From Desulfogranum japonicum DSM 18378 (GTDB lineage Bacteria; Desulfobacterota; Desulfobulbia; Desulfobulbales; Desulfobulbaceae): a stretch of DNA of 34,128 nucleotides. Made by a program: the position numbers and the translations under genes. The notes beneath the pieces were generated by a model. It searched no databases. It was not told where the DNA came from and was given only the letters and a program-made list of their open reading frames with translations. The stretch lies in NCBI RefSeq assembly GCF_000429945.1, contig NZ_AUCV01000058.1, positions 1 through 34,128 on the forward strand. Direction: 5' to 3'. Positions 16,201 through 22,564 of the stretch are shown piece after piece (the first letter of the stretch is position 1; each line of letters starts with the position of its first letter).

Positions 16201-18004
16201 GATGCTGGCCGCCTATGACACTGCCGGCAACGTTTCCTATGACACTGTTGTATTTGAACTTGTCCAGCCTGTAACTGTTATCAGTTTTTCTGTGGATAAG
16301 ACAAATATCAATGTAGGAGATTCATTAGTTTTCAGTTGGTCTGTGGATACGTATTCACCGACAAGTACTTTTATAATCAGCGCCAGGCCGGTAGGTACCG
16401 CCGAGTGGCAAGTATTTGCCACGGTATCAGGGCAATTACAGGTAGAACAGGTGGTCAATCAATTCATCGGAGAGTATGAATTTCAGATTACCTCCTCAGG
16501 TGGCAGTGTTCTCCTCAGCCATGGTGTTGCAGTATTTGGAGAATTATTGCAGTTTGCGTATGAGCAATTTGCGCCGCAATCTCAGCTTAATGTACCAGCT
16601 GATGGCACTGAAGATTGTCGTGTTGGATTCAATTGGGCAGTCAGCGGTGTTTCTTCACCTGATGATATTCATTATTCGCTGTATCTCAGTACAGACGGAG
16701 CCTCAAGTTTTACCAAGGTACAGGAAACAGATACAATGCAGATCAATTACCTTTTTGATGGAGCATGTATTGATTTTTCATGGAAAATTGAAGCGGAATA
16801 CCATGGCTCGTTGTATGTATCACAGGTTCGGGATATCACCGTGCAGTCAATACAGAGCCCAGCTATCAGTGATCTGGAAGTAACACATGGTACGTCTCCG
16901 GTGGTTGCCGTATCTTTTGTTTCAAATAGTGAAAGTGGTTTGTACCACGTGATGCGGCAGGATTCCTCCGGCTCAGGAGAAGAAATTGCACTTGTCGATA
17001 TAGAGTCTGCTTCTCAAAATGGTGGTATCTGCGCAACGGGAATATGCACGGTAGAAGACACCACTACGGCATATGGGAATGTGTACACGTACTATATTGT
17101 ATCGTCTTTAGCAGATAATTATTTCCCTGTCGGGGAATCTCGTCAGCTTGATTTAACAGGGAGCCAGACGTTGTCTGTAACTAATGGTTTAACGGTAAGT
17201 GCTTCCAGTCAGATTCTGACAGAGAATTCCTGTGTTTTAACCGTCATACCTGGACAGGGAAATGCTTTTTCTACATACGAAGTCCGGTTAGGTTTTGCGG
17301 GGGCAAGTCCAAGTCTTTACACTATTACTGCTGATACCTCGATTGTAATTGATGGGCTGGAGTACAATAACATCTATACTATATGGGTGTATGGACTGGA
17401 TCCCTTTGGTAATCGTCTCACTTTGGCTCCTGCAAAGGTGACAGTGCAAACTCCTCAAGTACCTGTTGCCCCTAAACCCCATAATTTGAACGGTATTGTT
17501 GTCGGTGACCAAGTGCAGTTATACTGGGACAGCACTCTCCTGCAAGATATTGGGTTTATGGTGGAAAGAAAATTGTCCGAGGAAACCTCGTTCACAGAAA
17601 TAGGGCAGAGTGGGGTTACCTCATTTGTGGACAGCGACGTACCTTCTATGGCCAGTTACCGGGTTCGAGGTATCACTGCTACAGGACTTTCAGAATATTC
17701 TGAAGTATATTTAGTACATGTAAATGGTATAAACGATATTGATCAGGATGGTATCGATGATGATTGGGAACGGTACTATTTTAATGACCTTGAAACAGCC
17801 AATCATACATCGGATTCTGATGGTGACGGATATTCAGATTTCAACGAATACATTAACTGGGATGGCGGCGTCTTTGATCCAGATGGTAAGATGTTTAACC
17901 CAACTGTTGCAAATATTCCTGGGGGAACCGGTTACTTGGAACAAAAGAGCAATATATTGTTATTGATGCTGCCTGTTTTAATAAATGCACAGGCTGGAAA
18001 ATAG
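10058..18004 (+). CDS. Giant multi-domain FN3/CARDB surface protein
   Basis: This 2648-residue secreted protein has a signal peptide (about 1-22), then one isolated YD-type repeat (YDSNDRLLEE...YTYDKSGNIL, ~32-67). A calcium-binding, thrombospondin-3-like module follows (76-144). Several fibronectin-III-like domains come next, each with a YYWR strand and a WxF ending (near 152-245, 250-345, 480-580, 682-800, 792-905), with CARDB-like domains near 355-475 and 909-1040. A long beta-rich region, ~1290-1965, may be propeller-like. More Ig/FN3-like domains reach ~2555. A second copy of the calcium module sits at 2559-2626, before a short hydrophobic tail ending in Lys. No catalytic motif was seen, so adhesin or extracellular scaffold is the inference. 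It lies 37 bases after the RHS gene, probably in the same transcript. Confidence 0.85.
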   Translation: MKKRIVIYAFIVELLSLNIALSSVVTLNSNLYDSNDRLLEEVVHNTFGYSVSIKYTYDKSGNILFETKKNDDLFIADTDFDHISDSWENYYFSNLTTASLTSDYDNDKYSDYWEYQNWRAHVLDPNGNPFNPLVANAPNGRGYELDASSYPPENVTNPSPADGAQFIARSPTFSWTASAQAESYKLYLGQSSQLSATELVYDNTTTSYALGSTLIEATKYYWRVDACKDSGTNCSIGNTWSFRTEGGTQGSPDQVTVAVPADGAEGQGLDTDLTWQGVEGATAYNIYFGTSSTPQWVKRQGAVPGENSYSVSGLTSSTVYYWRIDAVNGYGQTLGTVWQFKTGSNSSSNEPLIAENLWFTPGDIYAHPDDSVKTRVFEASCDISNRGTSSEYIEQIALGIFYPGIDGLNIINLYNPDTWEPRYLSNFTLPADSTVSFPLSVGSLKAAGTYVLRVNIMQNGVWRAIGSKVFEVLPEPAEPPMANAPFPESGMTNVPWDVTFTWSNTGSVYPAGNSTPPYVVYLGTDSNFSAGDYVATPGYPQYKPSQLTPGTKYYWRVVSLGPTGQTLGPLWSFTTMPESTEPSGQMSVQFNGGSNTFTASYTVNTNTEQAQIYYSYDSGATWNKIYDKYISTIRSSSPDLTLPDVESHTTVQFFLRTIRNSGTAATADTTPIRVGYSITEEKEAPIEPSLFTLGSPSISNAVTIRWLKVLDSTYTDTITNYELQYGTSSSFANPARKMLGNPAVGGNLYETLSCPISNLADGNTYYFRIRATNQDGLTSDWSNTVSTTIEINDAPSIDSTYQEPANGSTDVSKEPVLRWRGLDPENDSLYYGVRFGTSPDNLDSLVSINDLDRRDETTLALPYSWQNRLLPGTTYYWQVITREQGHYIDTYGGTYPSSPVWSFTTENTGPDPAIVAVNRVGEIKPDSSVLFQVTVRNDGSESVGSLAIGSSYIKGGTETPFRIGSGSTGVTLAPGEETTVDISVQFQNEVITQDGIEYDNVLVAGESIVQFSFKSWNENDINTANNSQQIAISYTNPGGPVISLFDLREHESLYYAPADFWVRTGKALQIVVVAEDDTRIVRGTIEFRKSSSDSWVFLYDGTNNSSVWSFTDDGCLQGSQVKNNSVLEWVPSGAEVTDTAEMRLQLWDENDETTLVTSSTFSIVSGELTASIQPADSVFNVGQNISWNVSWSGGVPVVAREIWLRSGARMEQLVDEYDAGGLSLTSPETVTLPDNNSLASQNCTLEMTITDASDNVQKVVSNSFQIQDNQELPAPFNAAITLYDDEFTFPAGSIRQSQERTVEFVKLDSGNNVHAIVRHEYHYIENTESGVAEDLEIFEQNYYYVVYSPLSQTLSAKILVCENPLEVVAFDLLDDIPYVLLKDHRETLSYTYLDSGSFVIPKVVENEEVPMLNGSLSEVESMGTGDFAWVKTGTYAYLSGEIWSLDIPASTITKRTFTAGNYGGGQAVTVTNNAGNVECDVVQPAIVSDTIYCIEQGGEYLIEVDTASLVVEKYALPFSAGSTDAELNKTALLSSNSTLFLFGNGHTYSFNSSTGLFVDNGEIAFTFDSQSFSVASVWNDVFWLRTVQTEADDILLVRYKSSIGRDPYSIATQEFLDFNSQTTTFSRNIVEDKNDATIGSFSTVEGSTFPFAYYPSLAYIGNNVAVAVSAAGGQIDSAGFYDYHAGLQLINLVTGDVSFVDYLPLVTAENRLSLIYENGSLNLLASNEATGQDTTYLLDILNATAGPVQIEEPKLHGFNGQMWATWSNGVPFDGRWDDVHAAYLSKSLERNFQYNLSTYPTAAEYIDPQMYLGYSVTANEGYLSTSDGTLWELYPDFSRGEMIAELADSDGYVEMVFTDAQNAGCFYKWLGGGLYSNTIVAPDGTLTAYQVPSQWAAVAVLPDKIITAGAGSGNYSGENVVVKYDLTTDDEFVIPFRSTGDTYNYENRVDINQNQYVAVGWDRYLALADFSQDIVAPIISITSAGGEITPGTEITVDWQVSDNLSQLDRVEIVTQSGATENLVTTITDSAVTSYSFTLSGAVGESVTVMLAAYDTAGNVSYDTVVFELVQPVTVISFSVDKTNINVGDSLVFSWSVDTYSPTSTFIISARPVGTAEWQVFATVSGQLQVEQVVNQFIGEYEFQITSSGGSVLLSHGVAVFGELLQFAYEQFAPQSQLNVPADGTEDCRVGFNWAVSGVSSPDDIHYSLYLSTDGASSFTKVQETDTMQINYLFDGACIDFSWKIEAEYHGSLYVSQVRDITVQSIQSPAISDLEVTHGTSPVVAVSFVSNSESGLYHVMRQDSSGSGEEIALVDIESASQNGGICATGICTVEDTTTAYGNVYTYYIVSSLADNYFPVGESRQLDLTGSQTLSVTNGLTVSASSQILTENSCVLTVIPGQGNAFSTYEVRLGFAGASPSLYTITADTSIVIDGLEYNNIYTIWVYGLDPFGNRLTLAPAKVTVQTPQVPVAPKPHNLNGIVVGDQVQLYWDSTLLQDIGFMVERKLSEETSFTEIGQSGVTSFVDSDVPSMASYRVRGITATGLSEYSEVYLVHVNGINDIDQDGIDDDWERYYFNDLETANHTSDSDGDGYSDFNEYINWDGGVFDPDGKMFNPTVANIPGGTGYLEQKSNILLLMLPVLINAQAGK

Positions 18005-18015
18005 TACCAGCCTGT
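17989..18015 (+). terminator. Hairpin spanning the stop codon
   Basis: ACAGGCTGG (17989-17997) and CCAGCCTGT (18007-18015) form a perfect 9-bp stem with a 9-base loop that contains the TAG stop of the giant gene. No T-run follows directly, so a classical intrinsic terminator is not certain. It may act as an mRNA 3'-end stabiliser or a weak terminator between convergent genes. Confidence 0.45.
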
Positions 18016-18171
18016 CTCTCTGTGTTCACAACTGTTTGGAAATACAGAAAAGATTTGTTAGCTGGTGGGTGATGATTATTGCCTGCCACTTGCTAGCTGT
18101 TTGATTCTTTGAGGTAATGTTGTTCGTTGGGCTAAATTGTAAGTGAAGAATGACGGGCTGAGCTGCGGTGT

Positions 18172-19134
18172 CTATTCAAGTGCCATTAATGTCACCATTA
18201 AATTCTGTTTTTTATCCATTCCCAGTTTGCGCCGGATGGACTGGCGATGTCCTTCAACGGTTCGTTCAGAGGAACGTAGTAATACTGCAATTTCCTTGGA
18301 GGTTTTACCTGCCCTGATGGCATTTGCCACTTTCATTTCCGTGGCTGTGAGAGGGTGTTGCATCAGCCTGAGGTTATGGTTCATCGAGGACGTGAGGTTG
18401 GCAAGCACTGTTTCAATCGTATCTAAAATATGCCGCTGTTGCCTGGATAGAGATGTGTCTGCCAACATTTCCAGAATAGGTAGCAGAGCACCGCTGAAAT
18501 TGCTTATTGTTTGCTGTTCCAGTCTGTTTTTTTCTTTCTCCACTGAATGGAGAAGAGTCGTGAGACCAAGGTTTTTGGCTTCCAGTTCTTTTTGTTGTAA
18601 CTGGAGTTCTCTGTCTCGTTCCCTGAGTTCCTGATTTAACCGTTCCAGATCATCAGTCCGTTTTGCCACACGTTCTTCCAGTTCAGAGTTTTGTTGGTGG
18701 AGCAACTGTTTTGCCCTATGCAGTTCTGTAACATCTCTGAAAAACCACACCCTGCCTCGCAGATCGTTTTTTTTGTCAAAAATTGGTGCTGAATAACGGT
18801 CAAATATGCGGCCATCAATGAGTGCCAATTCGTCATGGCTTTGTTCCGTTGGATTGGCCATCAGTGCTTCCACCCGGGCTAGAAACTGTTCCGGATTTCT
18901 TAGCTTATCGAGAACCGTTGCCAGTGATGCCTTGTCATCACGATTTTCCAGAATGTGGTGTGGAATATCCCACATTTCGACGAACCGCTGGTTAAAAGAA
19001 ACCATCTGCCAGTTTTCGTTCACAACTAAAATGGCGTCTAGGGAAACTTCCTGCTGTGCGGTCAGGATGAGGTTGTTAAATTCTAGATCTTTGATGTACT
19101 GTCTGAGATTGTGATTTTTACGTTGATCTTCCAT
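18172..19134 (-). CDS. PAS-domain LuxR-family transcriptional regulator
   Basis: This is a 320-residue cytoplasmic regulator. Residues ~30-145 form a PAS-like sensor (ILVVNENWQMVSFNQRFVEMWDIP, and a closing VWFFRDVTE). A long coiled coil, ~150-230 (rich in Glu, Leu, Arg and Gln), follows. The C-terminus is a LuxR helix-turn-helix (LTATEMKVANAIRAGKTSKEIA, then RTVEGHRQSIRRKLG). There is no receiver domain, so the signal is probably sensed by PAS or by a partner through the coil. The ATG at 19134 is preferred; a TTG at 19284 would add 50 residues of no clear domain and has no ribosome site. It is divergent from the TIM-barrel/ABC operon and may regulate it, but that is inference from position. 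Confidence 0.85.
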   Translation of the reverse strand: MEDQRKNHNLRQYIKDLEFNNLILTAQQEVSLDAILVVNENWQMVSFNQRFVEMWDIPHHILENRDDKASLATVLDKLRNPEQFLARVEALMANPTEQSHDELALIDGRIFDRYSAPIFDKKNDLRGRVWFFRDVTELHRAKQLLHQQNSELEERVAKRTDDLERLNQELRERDRELQLQQKELEAKNLGLTTLLHSVEKEKNRLEQQTISNFSGALLPILEMLADTSLSRQQRHILDTIETVLANLTSSMNHNLRLMQHPLTATEMKVANAIRAGKTSKEIAVLLRSSERTVEGHRQSIRRKLGMDKKQNLMVTLMALE

Positions 19135-19380
19135 GTATGTTTTAACTGGATGGCAAATAGGCAAGAGGTGGATAACTCTTTTATTTATAGCATGATACAG
19201 ACTGGTTATGACCGAGCGTGTTAGGGTACATAAGGGAGTATGTAGCTGTGAGTTGGAAAATTCAATCTGTTTTTTCTGATACAATGTAGCACACTTATGT
19301 CAGGTTTGTAAAACTAGTATCGCGATATGTTATTTGTTGTGTATTTTAAATTGAAATTTCCGATTTGACGAATAGGTGTT

Positions 19381-19411
19381 TTTGTGCAAATATTGGTGGC
19401 TGATGCACAAA
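19381..19411. promoter_or_regulatory. Inverted repeat, candidate operator
   Basis: TTTGTGCA (19381-19388) and TGCACAAA (19404-19411) are perfect 8-base arms separated by 15 bases. The centre-to-centre spacing is about two helical turns, which suits a dimeric DNA-binding protein. It lies between the divergent PAS/LuxR regulator and the TIM-barrel/ABC operon, so one of these promoters is the likely target. Confidence 0.45.
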
Positions 19412-19507
19412 TTCAAAATTCCTGTACCTAAGCAGGAATGTATGTTGTACCCATCCAGAAATGATTTTTTGTCCCCATGGCTGCGTTATGCTCAACAGAT
19501 GACCATC

Positions 19508-19527
19508 GGAGGTGAAAATATACCTCC
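19508..19527 (+). promoter_or_regulatory. Short hairpin in 5' leader
   Basis: GGAGGT and ACCTCC form a 6-bp stem with an 8-base loop about 80 bases before the start of the TIM-barrel gene. The left arm resembles a ribosome-binding sequence but no start codon follows at the right distance. It may be a leader RNA element or chance. Confidence 0.25.
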
Positions 19528-19604
19528 ATAGGGCTCATTGCTGAATGGGCACTATGCGGTAGTTCTTGTTCAGCGGTTATCCCTCAATATACAAAGGAAA
19601 TTCC

Positions 19605-20408
19605 ATGGCAGATTCTGATTCCCGTGGGGCACAAACAGCATATACTAATCCTTTCAGTGACATTACTCTGGCTGCGTCGACCCAGTGGCATGCTTTTCCA
19701 GCACGTTTTGACTGGCTTGCATCACATGGATTTGCCATGGAGTACACTCCGAACGGTGAAGCGCTCGAGGAGACTCCAAAACATCTTGCAGCGTATCTGG
19801 GCAAAAATATACCAGTCCGTCACCATGCTTTTTTCCCAGGATTCGAGCTAGGAGACGCAGATCAATCACAGGCTGAAAAAGCGTTGGCACTGCACAAACA
19901 TTATCTGGATACAATAATCGGCAATGGCGAACAGGTGGTGACCGTACATGTGGGCCTTGTTCCGGATATTGCCCTTAACCATGAACGTGTGCAGAAAAAC
20001 CTAAGTAATTTGGTTGAGTATGGGGCTACAAGAGGAGTTACAGTCTCTCTGGAAAACTTGCGCTTTGGCGCTACAAGTAATCCTGAAACGGTTATCCAGT
20101 GGGCAGGGGAAAGTGGAGCTTCCATCACCTTGGATGTAGGTCACGCGGTTTCCTGTGAGCGTGTGCAAGCCGGCGAACTCACAGTTCCGCATATTGTGGA
20201 GATGTTCAGCCATAAGCTTGAAGAAGTACATCTATATGAATACGAAACCGATACCCATTATGCACCGCATGACATGTCTGTTTTAGGACCCATTGTCGAT
20301 GCTTTACTGCAGACAGACTGCAGGTGGTGGACCATAGAACTCACCGATGTTGAGGAAATCCTGACAACCAGAGAGCTTGTGCATCGTCATGTATTGGACC
20401 GCCACTAA
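19605..20408 (+). CDS. TIM-barrel sugar phosphate isomerase/epimerase family protein
   Basis: This 267-residue cytoplasmic protein resembles the AP-endonuclease-2/xylose-isomerase-like barrel family. Barrel strands carrying likely metal ligands are visible in order: VTVHVG, VSLEN (Glu), ITLDVGHA (Asp and His), EVHLYEY (His), a HYAPHD loop, and WWTIEL (Glu). Members bind divalent metals and act on sugars, inositols or sugar phosphates, but the substrate here cannot be read. ATG 19605 follows AAAGGA at good spacing; a TTG at 19566 is less likely. It is the first gene of an apparent operon with the ABC importer 57 bases downstream, so it may process the imported compound. Confidence 0.8.
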   Translation: MADSDSRGAQTAYTNPFSDITLAASTQWHAFPARFDWLASHGFAMEYTPNGEALEETPKHLAAYLGKNIPVRHHAFFPGFELGDADQSQAEKALALHKHYLDTIIGNGEQVVTVHVGLVPDIALNHERVQKNLSNLVEYGATRGVTVSLENLRFGATSNPETVIQWAGESGASITLDVGHAVSCERVQAGELTVPHIVEMFSHKLEEVHLYEYETDTHYAPHDMSVLGPIVDALLQTDCRWWTIELTDVEEILTTRELVHRHVLDRH

Positions 20409-20465
20409 AGGCAAAAAAATACAAAGCACAACAAAGAGATGGAATATAATAAAAGGAGAAATTGC

Positions 20466-21509
20466 ATGAAAAGAATATTGCAGGCAGTTATTGCAGTCGC
20501 TGCTTTTGCCAGCGTCACGTTCGTTGCTGCCAGCCTTATGGCTGCAGAACTTGAAAAGAAGGTTGTTGTCTATTCAACCCATGGCGAAGCCATGCTCGAA
20601 ATGGTAGCTGATGCCTATACCAAAGAGACCGGCGTGAAGGTCGATTTTATTAACCTGAAAGGAGCCCTGGCAGACAGAGTGCGGGCGGAAAAGGCTAATC
20701 CCCAGTCTGATGTCATGTACGGCGCACCTTCCTCTGTATATCTGGAGTTGAAATCAGAAGGACTGTTTGATGCTTTTACTCCTTCCTGGGCGGACAAATT
20801 GGATCCGTTATTCAAGGATGCCGAATCGTACTGGTACGGCACAATTCAAACTCCGGTAATGATGTTTTATAATACCGAAATGTTGAGCGAGGATGAGGCC
20901 CCCAAAGACTGGTATGAGTTGACTGATCCCAAGTATGCGGGCAACCTTGTTTTCAGAAATGCATTATCCTCGTCAGCGCGTGCCACCTATTCTGCACTGT
21001 TGCAACAGTTTGAGCAGAAAGGGGAACTGGACAAAGGTTGGCAGTTCATGAAGGCACTTGATGCAAATACCAAACAGTACTATGGCAGCGGATCCATGCT
21101 GTTTCAGGCTGTTGGCAGAAAGGAAGCAGCTGTCAGTTTCATGGTCCTGAACTCCATCATTGATAATAAGATCAACAACAAAATGCCATTGGCTGTGATT
21201 GATGCCACAAGTGGTTCACCGGTAATTACCGATGGCATCGCTTTGATTCATGGCGCAAAACATCCCAATGCTGCCAGGTCATTCATTGAATTCGCCGGTA
21301 GTGCTAAGATCCAGGCCATGCTTGCCCAAAAATTCAATCGTCTGCCCACCCATCCCGATGCTCTGGCTGATTCCCCTGCGTGGATGGCTGATACTCACTT
21401 TAAAGTGATGGACGTGGATTGGCAGGATCTGGCCGCAAAGCAATCTGCCTGGATGCAAAAGTGGGATGCAGAGGTAAAGAACAGTGGTAAAGATCCAAAA
21501 GGAAAATGA
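20466..21509 (+). CDS. Periplasmic ABC solute-binding protein, AfuA/FbpA type
   Basis: This is a 347-residue secreted binding protein. The signal peptide covers about residues 1-26 (basic start, hydrophobic core, ending near LMAAE). The mature part opens KKVVVYSTHGEAMLEMVADAY, a hallmark of the COG1840 group that includes iron(III)- and phosphonate-type receptors. A paired Tyr in KQYYGSG lies where iron-binding members place tyrosines, but the usual N-terminal His/Glu ligands are not obvious. Ferric iron, 2-aminoethylphosphonate or a sugar phosphate are all possible. AAAAGGAG precedes the ATG at 20466. The ATPase gene starts 6 bases after its stop. Confidence 0.85.
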   Translation: MKRILQAVIAVAAFASVTFVAASLMAAELEKKVVVYSTHGEAMLEMVADAYTKETGVKVDFINLKGALADRVRAEKANPQSDVMYGAPSSVYLELKSEGLFDAFTPSWADKLDPLFKDAESYWYGTIQTPVMMFYNTEMLSEDEAPKDWYELTDPKYAGNLVFRNALSSSARATYSALLQQFEQKGELDKGWQFMKALDANTKQYYGSGSMLFQAVGRKEAAVSFMVLNSIIDNKINNKMPLAVIDATSGSPVITDGIALIHGAKHPNAARSFIEFAGSAKIQAMLAQKFNRLPTHPDALADSPAWMADTHFKVMDVDWQDLAAKQSAWMQKWDAEVKNSGKDPKGK

Positions 21510-21515
21510 GATATA

Positions 21516-22562
21516 GTGGGTAAGGTCAGTCTTGAAAATGTAACAAAATGGTATGGAAAACATATCGTTTGTGACAACGTCAGCCTGGAAATTAAAGAGG
21601 GGCAATTTTTTACTCTACTTGGCCCCTCTGGCTGCGGTAAGACTACGCTGCTTCGTCTGATTGCCGGGTTTATCAGACCGGATAACGGGGCCATTTTTTT
21701 ACATGGCGTTGATATTACCAACTTTGCACCGGAAAAGCGCAATGTGGGCATGGTTTTTCAAAACTATGCCCTGTTTCCTTTTATGACCGTAGGAGAAAAT
21801 ATTGAATATGGTTTGAAAATTCAAAAAAGGAGTCGGAGTGAGATCCGGCAGAAGGTGGAACAATATCTCTCTCTCGTCGGTCTGGAGCGATTTGAAAAAC
21901 GTAATATTGCCGACCTCTCTGGTGGAGAACAACAACGGGTTGCTCTTGCCAGATCTCTTGCCATTGAACCTGGCGTACTTCTGTTGGATGAGCCGTTGTC
22001 TAACCTGGATGCCCGACTTCGCGACAGCATGCGCACTGAACTGAAAAGGCTACAGCGAAATCTTGGCATCACGACAATCTTTGTTACGCACGATCAGGTC
22101 GAGGCTCTTACCATGTCAGACCAGCTGGCTGTGTTTAAAAAAGGTGTTTGTGTTCAAAAAGGTACTCCTGAAGAGATATATGACTTCCCAGCGAATTCTT
22201 TTGTAGCCACGTTTGTTGGGGAAACAAATCTGTTCCCGGTTAATTTTCAAAACGGTTGTTGTATGTTGCCAAACGGTCATATACTCACACACATTACACA
22301 GCGCTCTGTGTGTTTTGTTTCCATCCGTCCCCAGGATCTGCGCCTCTCTCTGCAGCTCCCTGCAAATTCTGATTATGGCATTTGGGGGACCATAAGAGAC
22401 AAACACTTTCATGGATATACCACAGAATGGGCAATTCAGGCTGATGGTCTGCTTTTTAAGGCTGTTCAGTTGAATTCCGGTCAGGCTGCAAGTTCTTTGG
22501 GGGTGGGAAGTCAGGTGTGTGTCTGCTTTTCACCGGCAGATCTGCATCTTCTGAATTGCTAG
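21516..22562 (+). CDS. ABC importer ATPase, PotA/FbpC type
   Basis: This 348-residue nucleotide-binding subunit has Walker A GPSGCGKTT at residues 36-44, signature LSGGEQQRVALARSL beginning at 134, Walker B LLLDEP with Asp158-Glu159, and the switch His in FVTHDQ. The C-terminal ~110 residues form a TOBE-like regulatory domain (VSIRPQDLRLS). The length matches the PotA/FbpC/PhnT group. The start is GTG, with a purine-rich stretch (AAAAGGAAAATGAG) just upstream and no better ATG nearby. It would energise import of the ligand captured by the preceding binding protein. The stop lies two bases before the permease ATG. Confidence 0.93.
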   Translation: MGKVSLENVTKWYGKHIVCDNVSLEIKEGQFFTLLGPSGCGKTTLLRLIAGFIRPDNGAIFLHGVDITNFAPEKRNVGMVFQNYALFPFMTVGENIEYGLKIQKRSRSEIRQKVEQYLSLVGLERFEKRNIADLSGGEQQRVALARSLAIEPGVLLLDEPLSNLDARLRDSMRTELKRLQRNLGITTIFVTHDQVEALTMSDQLAVFKKGVCVQKGTPEEIYDFPANSFVATFVGETNLFPVNFQNGCCMLPNGHILTHITQRSVCFVSIRPQDLRLSLQLPANSDYGIWGTIRDKHFHGYTTEWAIQADGLLFKAVQLNSGQAASSLGVGSQVCVCFSPADLHLLNC

Positions 22563-22564
22563 AC

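Larger units (their letters stand above)
19135..19604. other. Divergent intergenic region
   Basis: This 470-base space separates the PAS/LuxR gene from the TIM-barrel gene and should hold both promoters. I see no gene in it beyond a doubtful N-terminal extension of the regulator up to 19284. It holds a perfect 10-base palindrome, TATCGCGATA (19318-19327), and the two inverted repeats listed separately. AAAGGA at 19594-19599 is the ribosome site for the ATG at 19605. Confidence 0.5.

Noticed and set aside
18143-18634. 163-codon forward frame opposite the PAS/LuxR gene
   Set aside because: It is antisense to the helix-turn-helix and coiled-coil coding region; its Ser/Arg/Cys-rich translation is a typical antisense artefact.
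19135-19284. N-terminal extension of the PAS/LuxR protein from a TTG
   Set aside because: No ribosome site and no domain character; the ATG at 19134 starts a sensible protein.
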